A DNA stretch of 64,000 nucleotides from Caenorhabditis elegans (GCF_000002985.6 NC_003282.8:17298001-17362000); one strand, 5' to 3'; shown: positions 34,241 to 46,917, counted from the first letter of the stretch. The notes: generated by a model not told the origin, from the letters alone. Translations and numbers: made by a program.

Positions 34241-34578
34241 GGTAATTTTGTATTTTACAAGAACGATTGAAAATTTTTATTGTTTTTTTTTCAGAATTCC
34301 TCAATCGACACTCAACACATTCCATCTCAACTTTATGAATCTCAGCACTCAAAAATCTGCTTCGTTTAATTTCTGTTTTGAGCGTTTTTGAAACGTTACT
34401 GCATTTATTTTATTAGAATAAACCAATAAATAGACAAAGTATTTTCGAAAAGCTTTTTTTTTTTTTGTAATTGTTGACATTTTCAAAATAATATTATTTA
34501 ATCCAAATATCTCAACGATTATTAATTTTTTTAAATTCCTGTTAAGACTTTCCATCATAGTTTTTTTTTTCCAGAAGC

Positions 34579-35459
34579 ATGCCACCCCCTAATAAAAGAC
34601 AAAAACATGCAAGAATCTGTGGATTTATGGGTACACTTGCTAGAAAAAAGAAAGAAATCGAACAACAGGAAGCTCTGATGAAACTGCACAATCTTCCATT
34701 GACGTTAGTTTTACACGGAAGCAATTCAGAACAATATAAATTATTTACAGATACACTGAAGACCAGTACAAGATCGTTAAAGAGGAGTCGACGATCTACA
34801 AAAACCGATTTGAAACAGCTGCTGCTAAAAATGTCGAGCTTTTAAAAGCCACTGATGAACTCAAAAAAGAGCTGGAATTTTTAAAGAGACAACCAGGAAA
34901 CCAGTTTAAAGTTGATAAAAAGTTGAAATCCGAAATTGACAGCGCTGAAGAGGAGTCGAAGTTCTACAAAAATTGTTTCGAGACTACTGCTGCTGAAAAT
35001 GTTGAACTTTTAAAAGTCACCGACCAACTCAAGAAGGAGCTGGAATTCTTGAAAGCACAACAAGGAAATCAGTTTAAAGTTGATATGAAGATCAAATCCG
35101 AAATGGAGAGCGCTACACAATCTAATTTGATTCTGCTACGAGAAAAAGAAATGTGGAAAGATCGATTTAATGATGTGCTCTCTGAAAAGCTTGCTCTAAG
35201 TGCACGAATTAGAAATGTGATCGGCGACAGATCGGAATCCGTGGAAGTACCCAACGATTCAAATAGAGACATTTGGGAATTGCGAGAAGATTTGGAAATG
35301 GAGAGAAGTGCACGTAGAAAGGCTGAAGAAGAGCTGAAAATTCTAAAAATGACTTCAAGTCGTGGATCTATGCATATCAGCCGAGACTCCACCAACCAAA
35401 CACCCAATGAAATTCTTCTGAGCATGGCGATCAGATTAGATTCGACGTCCAGTAATTAA
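34579..35459 (+). CDS. Coiled-coil protein with basic N-terminus (paralogue 2, internal duplication)
   Basis: Two exons, 34579-34703 and 34751-35459 (277 residues), with the same exon layout and the same intron position and phase as the upstream gene. A block of about 57 residues starting EESTIYKN and ending near KSEIDSA is repeated in tandem (EESKFYKN to KSEMESA), accounting for the extra length over its neighbour. The C-terminal NQTPNEILLSMAIRLD motif is shared. A 3' UTR intron after the stop (GTAACT donor) seems to be shared too. Function unknown; probably nuclear or cytoskeletal. Confidence 0.7.
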
Positions 35460-36236
35460 GGTAACTTTGTAGTTTCACCTTGAGCATTTAAAATTGACAT
35501 TTTTTCAAGGTTCCCTCCAACTCAGGCCAAGCCGTGTCATCTTCATGAATCTCATCACACAATCAATCATGTGTTTCGTTGCATTTATGTTTTGAACGTT
35601 TTTAGAACGTTTCTGTTGTTGAAATAAAATAAAATATTAATTATCGACTCTGAACAGTTGGCAAAAGCGCCCCAATGATCTATGAGGCCACATGATATAG
35701 AGTGAAGAGACGCAGCTATTGAAGAGAGTGTGTGTGCACGTTCGATAATTTTCTGTCAGTTTCTCCGTCTTTTGGAATGTGTTTTTTAGTAGCTTAAATT
35801 TCAAATTATGGTAAATTTACAAGATCTTGTCACACCTTCTTAAAGGCGCATGGATTTATTCAGATGGGTCTCGACGCGCAAAATGTTTATGGTAGACTTT
35901 TTTTGGATTTTTACGGCTGCTTCCGACTTGAAAACAGAAAAATGAAAAGGAAACGATAAAATTCGCTAAAAACTTATTAATTGAATTGAATTGAATTGAA
36001 TGCATGAAAAATAAACGAAACAGTACTTAGTCAAAGTAAAAAAATTATACAATAAACTTTTTTCGCGCCAAGACCCATGATATGTTACCATAGTCAAACA
36101 TAGCAAATAAGTTGAGTTCACGTCTATGTTGGTACCATCGGGATCACCGTGGCTTACGCCAAAACTAATGCTTCTTGTGTTTTTTATCACCACACAACTA
36201 TTCGGTCACAATTATGAATTTGTTTTCTTCAGAAGA
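35460..36236. other. Intergenic region with a pentanucleotide repeat
   Basis: An AATAAA cluster for the upstream gene lies at about 35620. A short GAATT microsatellite (four to five units) is at 35980-36000. A T-rich stretch ending in TTCTTCAG, five bases before the next ATG, is a probable trans-splice site. Confidence 0.5.
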
Positions 36237-37043
36237 ATGCCAAGACGGTCTGTTGCCATGCGTAAACGCATTGAAAACCTCCACAAGAATAAAGCTGCTA
36301 AAAATGAACAAAAGGACCCAAAAAGAAAGAAAGTTGAATCTCCAGCCACATCATCAACACAACAGGAACAAGCACCCAAATCTTCAGCTACAGTTGCACC
36401 AAAATCTGCAAGTCCACGAAAAATAATTGCTCGGTTCAAAATCGATAGTCGTAAACTTCAAATGGAAGTAGCAAAACAAAGTGCTGCTGAGGCTGCTGCT
36501 GTCGATGTGGCTTCAACATCAGCGTCCAGCTCCGATGCGCAAGAATTGACAATATTGAGAGAAAAATTAAAACTATCCGAGGAGAGAAATTTCAGTTTGG
36601 AGACTCGCCTGAAAATGCAAGAAGCAGCGTTTCACAGGAAACTTCAAGAAGTTAAAAACGAACAAGATGCCGATATGAAGCAAAAGTACACTATATTGGA
36701 AAACTATAGTGTTATGTGCAAAAAGAACAACTTGCAATTGGTGGCGGAGTTGAAAGAGGCGAAATGTGAAATTGAAAAGAAGACGAGAGAATGTGCTGAT
36801 TTGAAAATGGCAGCGGCTTTCTACAAATCCAGTAGCAAGTATGCATATCGAGATTTTTTTTAAAAATAAATGTTCAATTTTTCCAGATATGCTTCGACTA
36901 TTACTCCCCAGCGAAAGCAAGTTGTGAGTCCAGGCAAGGATTCGAGTCCATCAACGTCCACTGCAAAAGTCGTGAAACCTGCAGAGTCACCCTTAGCAGC
37001 AGCAGGCAAAGCCATTAATCCCAGAGACATTTTACTGTTTTAA
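36237..37043 (+). CDS. Coiled-coil protein with Lys-rich N-terminus (252 residues)
   Basis: Two exons, 36237-36838 and 36887-37043. The first third is basic and low complexity (RKRIENLHKNKAAK, DPKRKKVESPATSS), then an Ala/Ser stretch, then a coiled coil of about 100 residues beginning ELTILREKLKLSEERN. The tail is Ser/Pro-rich and ends in NPRDILLF. Its architecture resembles the two genes upstream, suggesting a distant paralogue, although sequence similarity is weak. No catalytic motif. Confidence 0.65.
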
Positions 37044-37332
37044 ATTGTACATTTTTACTGTGATTTTTAGAATTTAATAAAACAGTCCGTATATAATTTG
37101 TTCAGAAAAAAATGAAACGAAAATCAATCTAGGTTAAACATTTTTCAGATTCTTTGCAGTTATAAATATAGATACAGTTGAATCCAAACACATTGGAACA
37201 TTATGTTTTCTTTATTCGCGACGGAGCGCGTTTGCCATGTGAACACTTGGGTCCCTTTCATCGATCGTTGCATTAATACCCCTCCTCGTAATATGTACTA
37301 TTAGTATAGATTTCGCCATCAATAGATATAAG

Positions 37333-38646
37333 ATGTCCGATTTCCTTAGTGAGCAAATTCTTCAATTAACTACACCTACTATGAAGAAGTAAGTAAACTG
37401 TTTAATTATGTTAAAATTTCTTTGAAATGCGCCTTTACGATACGATTTTATAAAAAAATGTCCTGTTTGTTCTGATTTTTAATGAATAGTTCATTTGGAA
37501 ATGAAAACCGATCGTTGAAAGTAATTAGTTATCGTACTCTCTCAAAAATATACAATTTTTCGAAACTTTGTAATCGTGCTCAGCAGTTTTGAGTATATGA
37601 AGATTTTATTCTTTGACTTTATTTTTTTAAAAAGAAAAATACCACTTTATAATTGTGTAATACACAATCTACAAGCAACCAATTCACCCAATTTTCCAGA
37701 AAATCTAAATTGTCGTTTTCTCCTGAAGATGATTTCAAAATTTGGAATTTCATAGCGGAAAACTACAAAAATTGCGGAACTTTTGAAATATTCACCAAAA
37801 TGAAGGATACACTAGGATTCGAGCATGCCGATAGAAGCTTGTATTACAGGTACCAATTTGTTTTATACGGAAGTTTTTAAAGTTAAAACTAATTCAGATT
37901 CCGGAACTCTCTTTCTTCTAACCTTCATCTAACACATTTTGATATTGAGACAAAACTTGAAGTGGCCAAGAAGTTCAACTTAATTCTGAACGACCAATTT
38001 GTAAAAGAGTTAGTTTAAACAACATATATAGTCTCATGACTGGAATTTTGAATCTTACAGCTTGAACTCAACTATGAATTTGATATTTGAGCCAAATGGA
38101 TGTCTAGCCAGTTACACTTGGAAAACTGATTTTCTCGATTATACGTTAAATCCGATGGAGCTAATTATTCCTTATCAATCTGTTATTCCATCGAAGACCG
38201 TTCCGTATCGCAAGCGGCGCATGAATGATTTGGAAGATCTCAGAAAAATAAAAGAGTGTTCAAAACGGGCATTTATCTCTAACTCGGACCAATCTGAAGT
38301 TCCGAGTACATCAATGTTGAATTCTATGAAGGAAATGATAACTGAAGCTGTTGAAACATCAAACAAGAAGCTCATAGAAGAATTGAAAACTTCAAATGAA
38401 GCACTAGTGGCACAAGTCGCAAATTTTAAATCCAAACATATTGAACAAAGTTCTGGAAAACCTGGAATGAGAGCATATTTGGAAGGATTGAAAGGGTTTC
38501 TGCATCACTTAAATATGCCAGAATTAGCAGACATAAAAGTTCGATTGAATACTTTGGAAAAAGATCTAGGAGACACGGATCAACCAATTCCAGTGCAATC
38601 CATTCATTCAGTTCTTGATATTGGTTTGAAGCTGATAGGTGGGTAA
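37333..38646 (+). CDS. SPK-domain protein with coiled coil
   Basis: Four exons: 37333-37388, 37700-37849, 37898-38008 and 38061-38646 (300 residues). Residues about 20-110 fit the nematode SPK domain (SPEDDFKIWNFIAENYKN, then DRSLYYRFRNSLSSNLH). The C-terminal half has a basic patch (YRKRRMNDLEDLRKIKE) and a coiled coil (MITEAVETSNKKLIEELK). SPK proteins are a worm family often linked to chromatin or transcription. Intron 1 is 311 bp. The poly(A) signal lies about 15 bp after the stop. Confidence 0.75.
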
Positions 38647-38926
38647 TGCAATAATGTATTTTAATAAAGTATTAAATTTTCAATATAACGTCCAGTTTCT
38701 TAATTTATAGATTCTGTAAAGAACTCGGAAAAATCTGAAGTTTTAAAAAAGATTTAACACGAAACTTTCTAGATGAACAACACGATTGAAAATAATTAAC
38801 AGCGCGAGTTTTGCAAACTTCAAGATTCATTCAATAAATAAACACTGGGATCTGAATTTTTCGCACTGGGACATAAATCATAAAACATCAAGAAAAATTG
38901 ATGTACAAGTTTTTTAAAAACTAGGT

Positions 38927-40962
38927 TCAATTTTTCGATTCGTTCATAATATTATACTGATTTCCAAAGTTTTTAATCTTCTGGAAAATCTCCTCTCTCA
39001 TATCCAATGGACTCGAATAAGGTTGAAAATCGAAAAATCTGAGAAGCTCATTTGGAGGCTGAGGCTCAGGAATCACATCTTCGGCCTGGAAAATTACTAT
39101 TTCCTAAGTTTTTATTTATTCTGTTTAAAAAAAATTAGATTTCAGCAAGAATCATTTTCCTAACTTTAGTTGTTAAACATCTAATCTAACTAACCACAAT
39201 TTCGCCCCAAATCTCTCTCAAATACGGATGCGACAAAACCATTTGTATATTAAGTCGATCGTCCGGATTAATAACCAACATTCGGAAAAGAAGATCACGT
39301 GACATATCACATTCCTTTGGCTCGAATTGCAAAACTCCTTGGAATACCGTGTCGGGAAAGCGAGAGTAAAAATTGATTGGAGCCTGGTACCTGAATTCAT
39401 ATTTTATATTTGTTTGAGTAGGAAAACTAACTGATCTAGGTTATAACGGAGCAAAAAGTTTCTGGCATGCTCATTCATTTGTGAGTAGAAAGATGGTCCT
39501 GCGTTTCCTAGGAACTGAACCATTAAAATGAACTGATCAATGTGATCTTTGCCACGGAATAGTACATGACCGGTTAGCAACTCTGCGAGAATACATCCCA
39601 AGGACCAGATGTCAACTGAAAATTGAGAGAAAATTGAGAGTCAGTAAAGTAGCCTATTAAAAATGAAGTAGCGGCAATAGGGGACTTTCATGAAACCAAT
39701 ATTATACAGTTGAACTGACCAAATGTCATCGAAAACATTTAATTTTTTTTAAATTTCTTATAACTTTTCATAACTTTGGAAAAAATTTGGAGAATTCAGT
39801 TAAGATTGGTCATGTTGGACTAACTATAAAATGTGTGTATTTCAAATTATAAAAAGTTTTAAACGCATGAAATAATCATCATATTTTGGTAATTTACCAA
39901 AATCCACAGCAGCAGTAAAAGTAGCTTACCATTTGTCTTATTATTATCCGTAGTTTCACAAATTATTTCAGGTGCTCTGTAAAATCGTTGAACAATATAC
40001 GGCGTGTTTGAAGTGGGATCTTCTTTATTTGAATGACCAAAATCACAAAGTTTCACGTCTCCTTCTTGGTTCATCAGTATATTCTCTGGTTTTAGGTCCT
40101 AAAATTTGAGCTAGTCATGAGGTAATTAAGCGTCATTAAGGAAAGATTCGAAAACATTTAAAAAGGAAAAGTTAGGATTTTTAATTTAGCATTTTGAACA
40201 GAAGGTAAAGTAGAAGAAAATCTAACTTGTCGTTCAGTTACAAAATATACCAGCTTTGAAATGAAATACTAGAAATAAGTTACTGTGATAAACCTGGTTT
40301 CTTGAATAAAAACTTACTCGATGGCTTATCCTCATGGCGTGCAGGTATTGTACACCGCGACAAATGTCAAAAAATATAGATTTGACAGTTCTATGTCCTC
40401 CCTCGTTAAATGTTGACGCAGAAAGCTGTAAGTCAAATTTTTCACTATAAAATTTAAATTTCAGACTCACATTTTTCATGGTTCCATGCATATATTCTCT
40501 TACTATATAAAATTCGGTCATTTTTAGTGGATTTTCTGCAGGAGTAAATGTGCTGTACATCTTGACCACGTTGTCATCTTCAATGTTCAACATGCAATTC
40601 AGCTCGCGTTGAGCTCGTCTCCAAGGTTGACTGAAAATGTTTTAATTCCGTTATTTTTAAACTAGTCTCCAAAAATATTACTTACCGATCATGAAGACTA
40701 TCCGGCAGCATAACTTTTTTGATCACAACTGGCCGACCAAGAACTTGGTCAAAAGCATGCCTAAATAAATTTTATTTGATTTTATTATTCAATTTTGTAA
40801 CCATTTGTAATCAAAATATTTAAAATGTCATCAATCTTCTCACTACACAATTACTTACACAACAAAAGGCTTATCAAATTGAAATGGTTGCACATTAACA
40901 TATCGAACAGGAACTGTGAAAAATGTTCCATTTGGCTGTTGGAATTCGTGATATGTTTGCAT
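38927..40962 (-). CDS. JNK-like MAP kinase, divergent
   Basis: Minus-strand exons: 40962-40859, 40760-40686, 40630-40471, 40425-40318, 40098-39930, 39615-39432, 39390-39195 and 39085-38927 (384 residues). Catalytic landmarks are present: VVIKKVML (ATP lysine), SHRDLKPEN, KLCDFG. The activation segment reads TSNTPYIVQRFYRAPEII, keeping the TPY dual-phosphorylation motif of JNKs, and VDIWSLGCILAELLTG follows. The glycine loop is poorly conserved (VQPFQFDKPFVV), so nucleotide binding may be altered. C. elegans has several JNK-like genes beyond jnk-1 and kgb-1, and this is one such paralogue; pathway assignment is inference. Confidence 0.85.
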
Positions 40963-41706
40963 ATTGACAAATGCAAGCTGCAAAATTTACATACTGATTG
41001 ATTTCTGTTCTACTGTAACAAAGAGTTCATGTCATTCTAGGAGAGAAACGTGGGAGAAAAAAATAAGGAAAAATAAATCAGGAGTAAACAAAACAAAAAC
41101 ATTTAACTAAATAAATGCCCTTTTTTAAAACTGTACCATTCATTCTTCCACCTGTTTTTTATTTCAAATTCTTTTCAAACCTCACAGAAAAATTTTAAGA
41201 CAAATTAAAAAGAGCTAAAATCAATACGCGCAACGAGTGAAGCGCATTCAAATGTATAACTCTCTGCCGTCTCAAGTCGTTATCAGTTTTTATATTAGTA
41301 CTGATAATAAAGATTATTCTTCCTATTTTTCTTGTTTTACATCCTATAATACCAACGTGTGTATTACTGAAGTACTGAAAGAATCAACATATTTTAAACT
41401 TCCTGTCTTATCAATTAATTTGTTTTTTTTCGTTTCAAACACCAATTTCGACAATTCTTCATTTGACAAATGGAATTATCGGTATAAACTACATACACAG
41501 TTCACAAGCAGGTCGCTAGATTTTTTTTGCTAGTAATCGGATTTTTTTATGGACTACTTTTGGCCCGGTATCCATGGTTTTATGATTTTTGATCAGATTG
41601 AAACGTGATTATAACAATCGTATTACTAATCCAGCAAACTTTTAGTTGTTTAAGATTATTTCTCTTGATTCATAAAATATACAAGACAATTCATTTCAAA
41701 ACTCAT
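40963..41706. other. Intergenic region between the MAP kinase and the CUB-like gene
   Basis: AT-rich. Frames near 41237-41533 have no coding character. It includes the MAPK promoter and the 3' flank of the minus-strand CUB-like gene. Confidence 0.4.
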
Positions 41707-44233
41707 TCAAAGAGACAAAAGAAAAGCGCAACATAAAAAGATAGCTCCAAAAAATGTACTTATGTTTCCCGAGCTTGTTACAGTATATCGCACCAAAAAT
41801 CCTTCAGAGCCTGAAGGAATTGAGTATGTTATGTATTGTTGATATGTTGAAACAGATGTAAATGTAGTTCCTGTGTCGGACGAGCTCAAGCTGAAATACA
41901 TGCTTAGTGAAGATAAAAGTTTGATGAATTTTTAAAACTTACGTTTTATTAACATCTTGATTTGCTTTGATGTCTTGATCAATATTTAGTTTCACATTAG
42001 CCCCTATATGCACAACTTCATAGGTTACAATAATGTTTTCTTTGAAATCGTCTTTTGGAGCCTGAATCAAATGGTTGGCAAAGCGCACATTTTGCGTACT
42101 TCGGTAGGGATACGTGTTGCTCATTATAACTCCTTTCCTACCAATTCTATGACGATAATTTCCAGTTTCTAAAATTTATTTGGGCTCCTGTTAAAAGTTT
42201 TAGGAGAACATACGATATTGCACAGTTGACCACTGAAGTACTCCTCTTGTTAAAACATATGTCTTGCATGTTCCATAAATAAGGATATCCTCGTAATTCA
42301 CTGAGTTTGAAGGTCTGAAAACACTATTATATACTTTGGAATTACCCTATTGAAATTAAAGTTTCTAAAATCTTGAATTTACTTTACAAAATCATAAGGA
42401 AAACTAAAACTTTGAGGAGATGAAGATGTGTAATATAATACTCTGTCTCACTATGAAACTGTGAACACTGTGCTGGATACGCTAACGCAAATTTGCTCAT
42501 CCGTTTTTTAAAATTTCATAAGATTTCTGTGAGTAGCAGTCAATTTTCCAAGCGTTGAGCTATTCAGTGAGGACGTAGTACGTTATTCTCCCTATTGAGC
42601 TTTGAACAAAAATAATAAAAGTAATGAAAAATGTCGCAATCATTTTTGAGTTTTAGCGTAAACAGTAATTTTGAAGAAATACTCACGAAATTGTGGCAAT
42701 CTTCTTATCTTCCTCTTCACCAGTAACACATCCTGCATAAATCGTGACCTCCCCATCTCCTCTCTGAATAAAATAACTATTTAGTTTATTTCAATGATAA
42801 AATGTTCCTACAAAAGAGATGTTCCGATATGTAGTCCCAACGGTATTTAAAAGAGGGTTTGCAATGTCGTAAAAAACTGTGAGCCCATTAGTAGCTGTGT
42901 ATGTTGAAGTGTTGTTAACATAAACACTTGGAACAATGATAATTTGACTTGCACTCCAATCTAAACATAAAATTCTGAGTTATGAAGCAGATTATTTACT
43001 CACCCTTGACCTGAGAAATCGAAATTGTAAAAATACCGATGGACCCGTAATTGCTATTCACAATAGCAAATTGAGACCCTGTGCAACTTTGAAACATGTT
43101 TTGAGCCACCAACACGTCTAATAAACTGTGAAAAACTGAGCTTGAAAACAGTAAGAACAACTCACTGTCCCTTATACACTCCTCCATCATAAATGAAAAA
43201 ATTTGACAAAAGATTATAGACGAGAACGCCCTCGGTAAAAAGAGCCAAATTGATACTGTAGCTGTTTGCCTGTGGATTTTGGTTGTCAAAAGTCTGAATC
43301 ACACTCGAGTTTCCTTGAATTGAACCCCAGTCAAGTAGTGTACCCACGTCTTGAGCAACAGTGAATGTTTGACCCGTAACAGCAGGAGTAGCTGGATTTA
43401 TGGATTTTTATAAAGATAAGGCCGAACTCGATAATTACTGATAATTTATTTGTAAAACTCACAATCTTTTACTGTAATCGTAATTTGAAAAGTAACTCCG
43501 GCGGTCTTCTGTGGTAAATTTAATTCAATCGTGAAATTTACGGGAGCCAAGTTTAGCAACAAATCTTCCGAAATACTGAAAAGATTATCGAAGATGAAAT
43601 ATATAACAACAAAACCTACTCAAAAGATTTCGATCCACCAAAATCGCTGTATTGCGTTGTTGTTATTTTATTGACACCGTTCAGATGAATTCCAATAAAA
43701 GAAATTGAAGGAACAAAATATTTTGGAACAGTGAACTGAAAGCATGTTTGCAATTAAACATATAAATAGTTTGAAAAACACCAACTGTATATTTGCAGTT
43801 TTTAGATGCTAAATCATTTGGATCCGACAAAATATTGAATGAAGTATTTGTTGCGTCAAAGGAAACTGCTTGACTTGAACATTCTGAAATTAAAACTGAT
43901 TATGTGAGTATTTAAATGTTTAATTATAATGAACTATTTTTGAGATTTTTTGTAAATCTAAAAAAGGCTATAAAGTCAAAAATTTAAGTACTAAGCGTTT
44001 TATTGGAACTTCCATTTGGTCATTACAAACGCCTGTAATACATTTAAACTTATAGTTTTGTTAAAGTTTTCAAGCGCACGAATATGATGCGTGTTATTTT
44101 TCCTGTATCTATGTTCGGTCTTATTTTTAAACAATTTTCAGTACAAAGCCTCTAGAATTTTAAACTCACCTTGAGCAATCGAAAACTTGAATACAATAAA
44201 AAGAACTAGAAAACTGCGTATTAAATGAAACAT
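41707..44233 (-). CDS. Secreted or GPI-anchored protein with two probable CUB-like domains
   Basis: Minus-strand exons: 44233-44170, 43883-43786, 43735-43620, 43575-43463, 43391-43166, 43125-43004, 42960-42812, 42763-42687, 42314-42214, 42168-41943 and 41890-41707 (491 residues). A signal peptide (IRSFLVLFIVFKFSIAQ) precedes an extracellular region that looks like two copies of the nematode CUB-like (DUF141-type) fold. The first has ECSSQAV and CKYTFTVPKYFVPSI; the second begins around TCKTYVLTRGVLQW. The C-terminus is hydrophobic (FFGAIFLCCAFLLSL), fitting a GPI anchor or membrane tail. Related C. elegans genes are often pathogen-induced, which is family knowledge. One intron is only 40 bp (43126-43165). 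Confidence 0.75.
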
Positions 44234-45057
44234 TTCTTCTGAATAAATGAAAACTGAAGAATGACTATTCTGATTCTCTAGAACTATTTATATATATTGA
44301 TTCGATAAATGACATAGAAACTGATAACCTCTCCCATTTAATCGCTTAAACCTAAAACTTTCCGTTTTCCTACGAGTGTATGTGTTTGCATAATGATTAA
44401 CATTGAAAAAAGCGTCTGGACATCAAAAGTTCTTATCAAAAATTACTTGAACACAGTATTGAATGACGATAGTAAAATTTTAGAACGAATGCTTTTTTTT
44501 TCAAATTATTTGAACCGGAGTAACATAGTTTGACAATTTTCTTCGCTCCAATCTAATGAAGTACTATAACCTCGCTCAAAACTGCAATAACTGTGACGTC
44601 GCTTTTGTTCATCTTTGAGAATTATATTACTGAAATTTTTTGTTTCACTTTACAGTTTAAAAAATCAAAAGTTAAAACTACTGAAATGGTAGTAGACGGA
44701 ATAGCTGGAACCGGTAATTGTTTACTATTAGATTATCGACATCACAATTTTCAGATATGCATTTCATTTTCTATGAAAATATAGTTCTGAGTAGTAATAT
44801 TATTTCATTTAGTAGCGATTAGAAAAATGATACTCCATGATCTCTATGCAATATCAACTTGCAAATTTCCCTTAAAACGTGCAATGATATAGATATCAAT
44901 TCAGTGCATGCTTCATTGACTTACGGCAAGAAGTGATAAATTTGGCATCATACCTCAATTTTATATCCTAATGAAATTAATATATATGCTTGTGTTTCCT
45001 TAAACTCAAACCTTTCAATACTTTTCATTTGAGCTATTAAACCATTTAGGAAGTTAA
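44234..45057. other. Intergenic region with a possible tiny spliced ORF
   Basis: AT-rich, divergent promoter space. A candidate two-exon ORF (44686-44713 joined to 44755-44822, 31 codons, starting MVVDGIAGTD) has good GT-AG sites and an upstream TTTACAG acceptor but no recognisable product. Confidence 0.4.
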
Positions 45058-45493
45058 ATGACGGCATTTTATGATAATGAATCACTAACAAATTTCCTAA
45101 TAATCGACTACTATGATGACTCATCTGATGATGAAGACTATATGACTGACGTTCCTGAAAAGGTTTCTGTAACAAAAAAGAAAAAGAAAGTTCGAAAATG
45201 TGTCAAAAGAGGATTCATATGTTGCTTCAAATTTTGCAAATACACGTTTTTGTGCTGCCGGTGCGGTGAGTAGTTTTTTGCAGTGTTGTACATACACAAC
45301 ATTCTAAGAAAATTTAAATATTTCAGTAATAGTGTGGAGATGCCTATGGCTTCTGATAATTTTCTTCGTCGGATGCCTAATATTCACTTTGTTCTATTAT
45401 GACGATGTTCGCAAAATAATTCAATTCATTTATATCGTTATTGATACTTCAATTCATTTGTATAAAAGATTAGAAGATCAGAATAAAGAGTAA
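45058..45493 (+). CDS. Small membrane protein with Cys-rich basic segment (124 residues)
   Basis: Two exons, 45058-45265 and 45327-45493. An acidic N-terminus (DYYDDSSDDEDYMTD) is followed by a lysine run (KKKKKVRK), a Cys-rich stretch (CCFKFCKYTFLCCRCG) that could be palmitoylated, and one membrane helix (CLWLLIIFFVGCLIFTLFYY). The end is short and charged. No family recognised. Confidence 0.65.
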
Positions 45494-45806
45494 TTTTTTC
45501 GAAATTTGAAATCGAGTTGTAAGCAAATACTCAGAAGCGTGACGTCATAAAATAATTATAAATATAGAAAAAGGGTCATGTCATAAAACATATAATTGCC
45601 AGAGATACATTCTGCAAATTCAACTATTTTCCAAGAGAAGTGTCTCTACCAAAACTATCCTGAAACCGTACAGCAGCATCAATAAACTGCGTGTTGCAAT
45701 AAACTTTTCAAACTGTTTCAACCCCGCACAATCATCCAGGTTTTTCATATATAAAAAGCCAGTTTCACCATCTGAAAGAGTCGTTTTATACCGTTTCCTT
45801 CAAACT
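45494..45806. other. Promoter region of the first C-type lectin gene
   Basis: A TATATAAAA box lies at about 45750, some 55 bp before the start codon. A CTGTTTCA word at about 45712 resembles the core of the upstream motif of C. elegans piRNA genes, but alone it is weak. Confidence 0.4.
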
Positions 45807-46759
45807 ATGAGGTTTCTCTATATTTCTGCAGTAGCTCTCGTTATTTCCGTTGCAGCTATCGGAAATCCATTTGGAGGAGACGATAAGTGTGAAGAAGGAA
45901 AGCCGACTTGTCCACCTGGATATAAATTTCAAGAAAGAGAGGGTAAACGTGGATGGTGCTTGAAGGCAAGATAAATTTTATTAATATTCTTTTAAATTTT
46001 AAATATTGGCATTATAGTACTTCCCTGGAAATACAACATTCGAAGAGGCCGAGAAAATTTGCAGATGTCAAGGAGGAGCATCACTCTCTGGAATTGAAAA
46101 TATGAAAGAGTTGACTTGGGTTATTGGTTAGTTTTTTAAAAGTTGCGGCGGTTCTTAATAAAAGTCATGTTCAAGTCCAAGCCAAGGCTTCGTTTGCTGA
46201 AGAAGGAATCCAAACAGGAGGAATTTGGGTCGGAGCGTACCGTCGCAAAGCGTGCTGGGATAAAAAGAACTTGAACAAAACCGAGTGCTCAAAAGAGCTT
46301 CAATACCAGTGGACCGATAGAAATACTGTTGGAAATCTGATGTGGAAGAAGAGATGGACTGCGGGAGCACCACATGACAATACTGTTGGGTTTGTGAAAA
46401 GTTTGGAGAGTCAATTTTCCAGTTTAATACTTTCAGAGATCACCACGAGTATTGCGTCCAGCTTCAAGTCACCGTCGACCCAGCTTTGGCGAATAAGAAC
46501 CTCACTGGATTTTTCGATAACAGAGTGTGAGTATTTTTTTTTCAAATTTGGTGAAAAATAATACTGATCAAGATTTGCTAAACTTTTATGATACTTAACC
46601 TTTTACAGATGTGTGAACCCAGCTGCTGAAAATCAATTCCCATCAGAAGGATTCCTTTGTGGACGTCCACCAAAATACACTGGAGGCGGAAATGGCGGAT
46701 ATGGTGGTGGTGGTGGACTTGTAATCATTGGAGCCGGCAAACCAACAAAGAAACCATAA
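45807..46759 (+). CDS. Short secreted C-type lectin-domain protein
   Basis: Five exons: 45807-45965, 46018-46126, 46176-46389, 46437-46526 and 46609-46759 (240 residues). A signal peptide (RFLYISAVALVISVAA) is followed by one C-type lectin domain: KYFPGNTTFEEAEKIC, GGIWVGAYRRK, HHEYCVQL, SEGFLCGRPP. A Gly-rich tail (GGGNGGYGGGGG) ends in KPTKKP. The first intron starts with GC instead of GT (GCAAGA donor at 45966); no GT in range keeps the frame. The convergent gene at 47598-48680 is a paralogue with the same Gly-rich tail. This pair probably corresponds to clec-197/clec-198, but which is which is not certain. Confidence 0.85.
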
Positions 46760-46917
46760 TTTTAGAAGTTGCATTTTCGGTTATTGGATTAAAATTATAA
46801 ACTGATTCTGTGATTCTGTGAAAATATTTGCATTCGAAAAATGTTCATCACCTTAATGAAAACCTAACAAAAAAGTAGTGTTTGGTTTTTTTGAAGTTAT
46901 CGGTCACATGCTGATTG

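Noticed and set aside
36126-36236. N-terminal extension of the coiled-coil gene at 36237 (hydrophobic leader)
   Set aside because: A TTCTTCAG trans-splice-like acceptor sits five bases before the internal ATG, as in the two neighbouring genes, so the upstream frame is outron.
44948-45175. Minus-strand ORF overlapping the small membrane-protein gene
   Set aside because: The plus-strand two-exon gene has matched splice sites and a plausible membrane protein; the minus frame has neither.
45712-45719. CTGTTTCA words (also minus strand at about 11430 and 9604) as piRNA gene motifs
   Set aside because: Chromosome IV of C. elegans is rich in such genes, but an 8-mer alone is expected by chance and the full upstream motif plus start position could not be confirmed.
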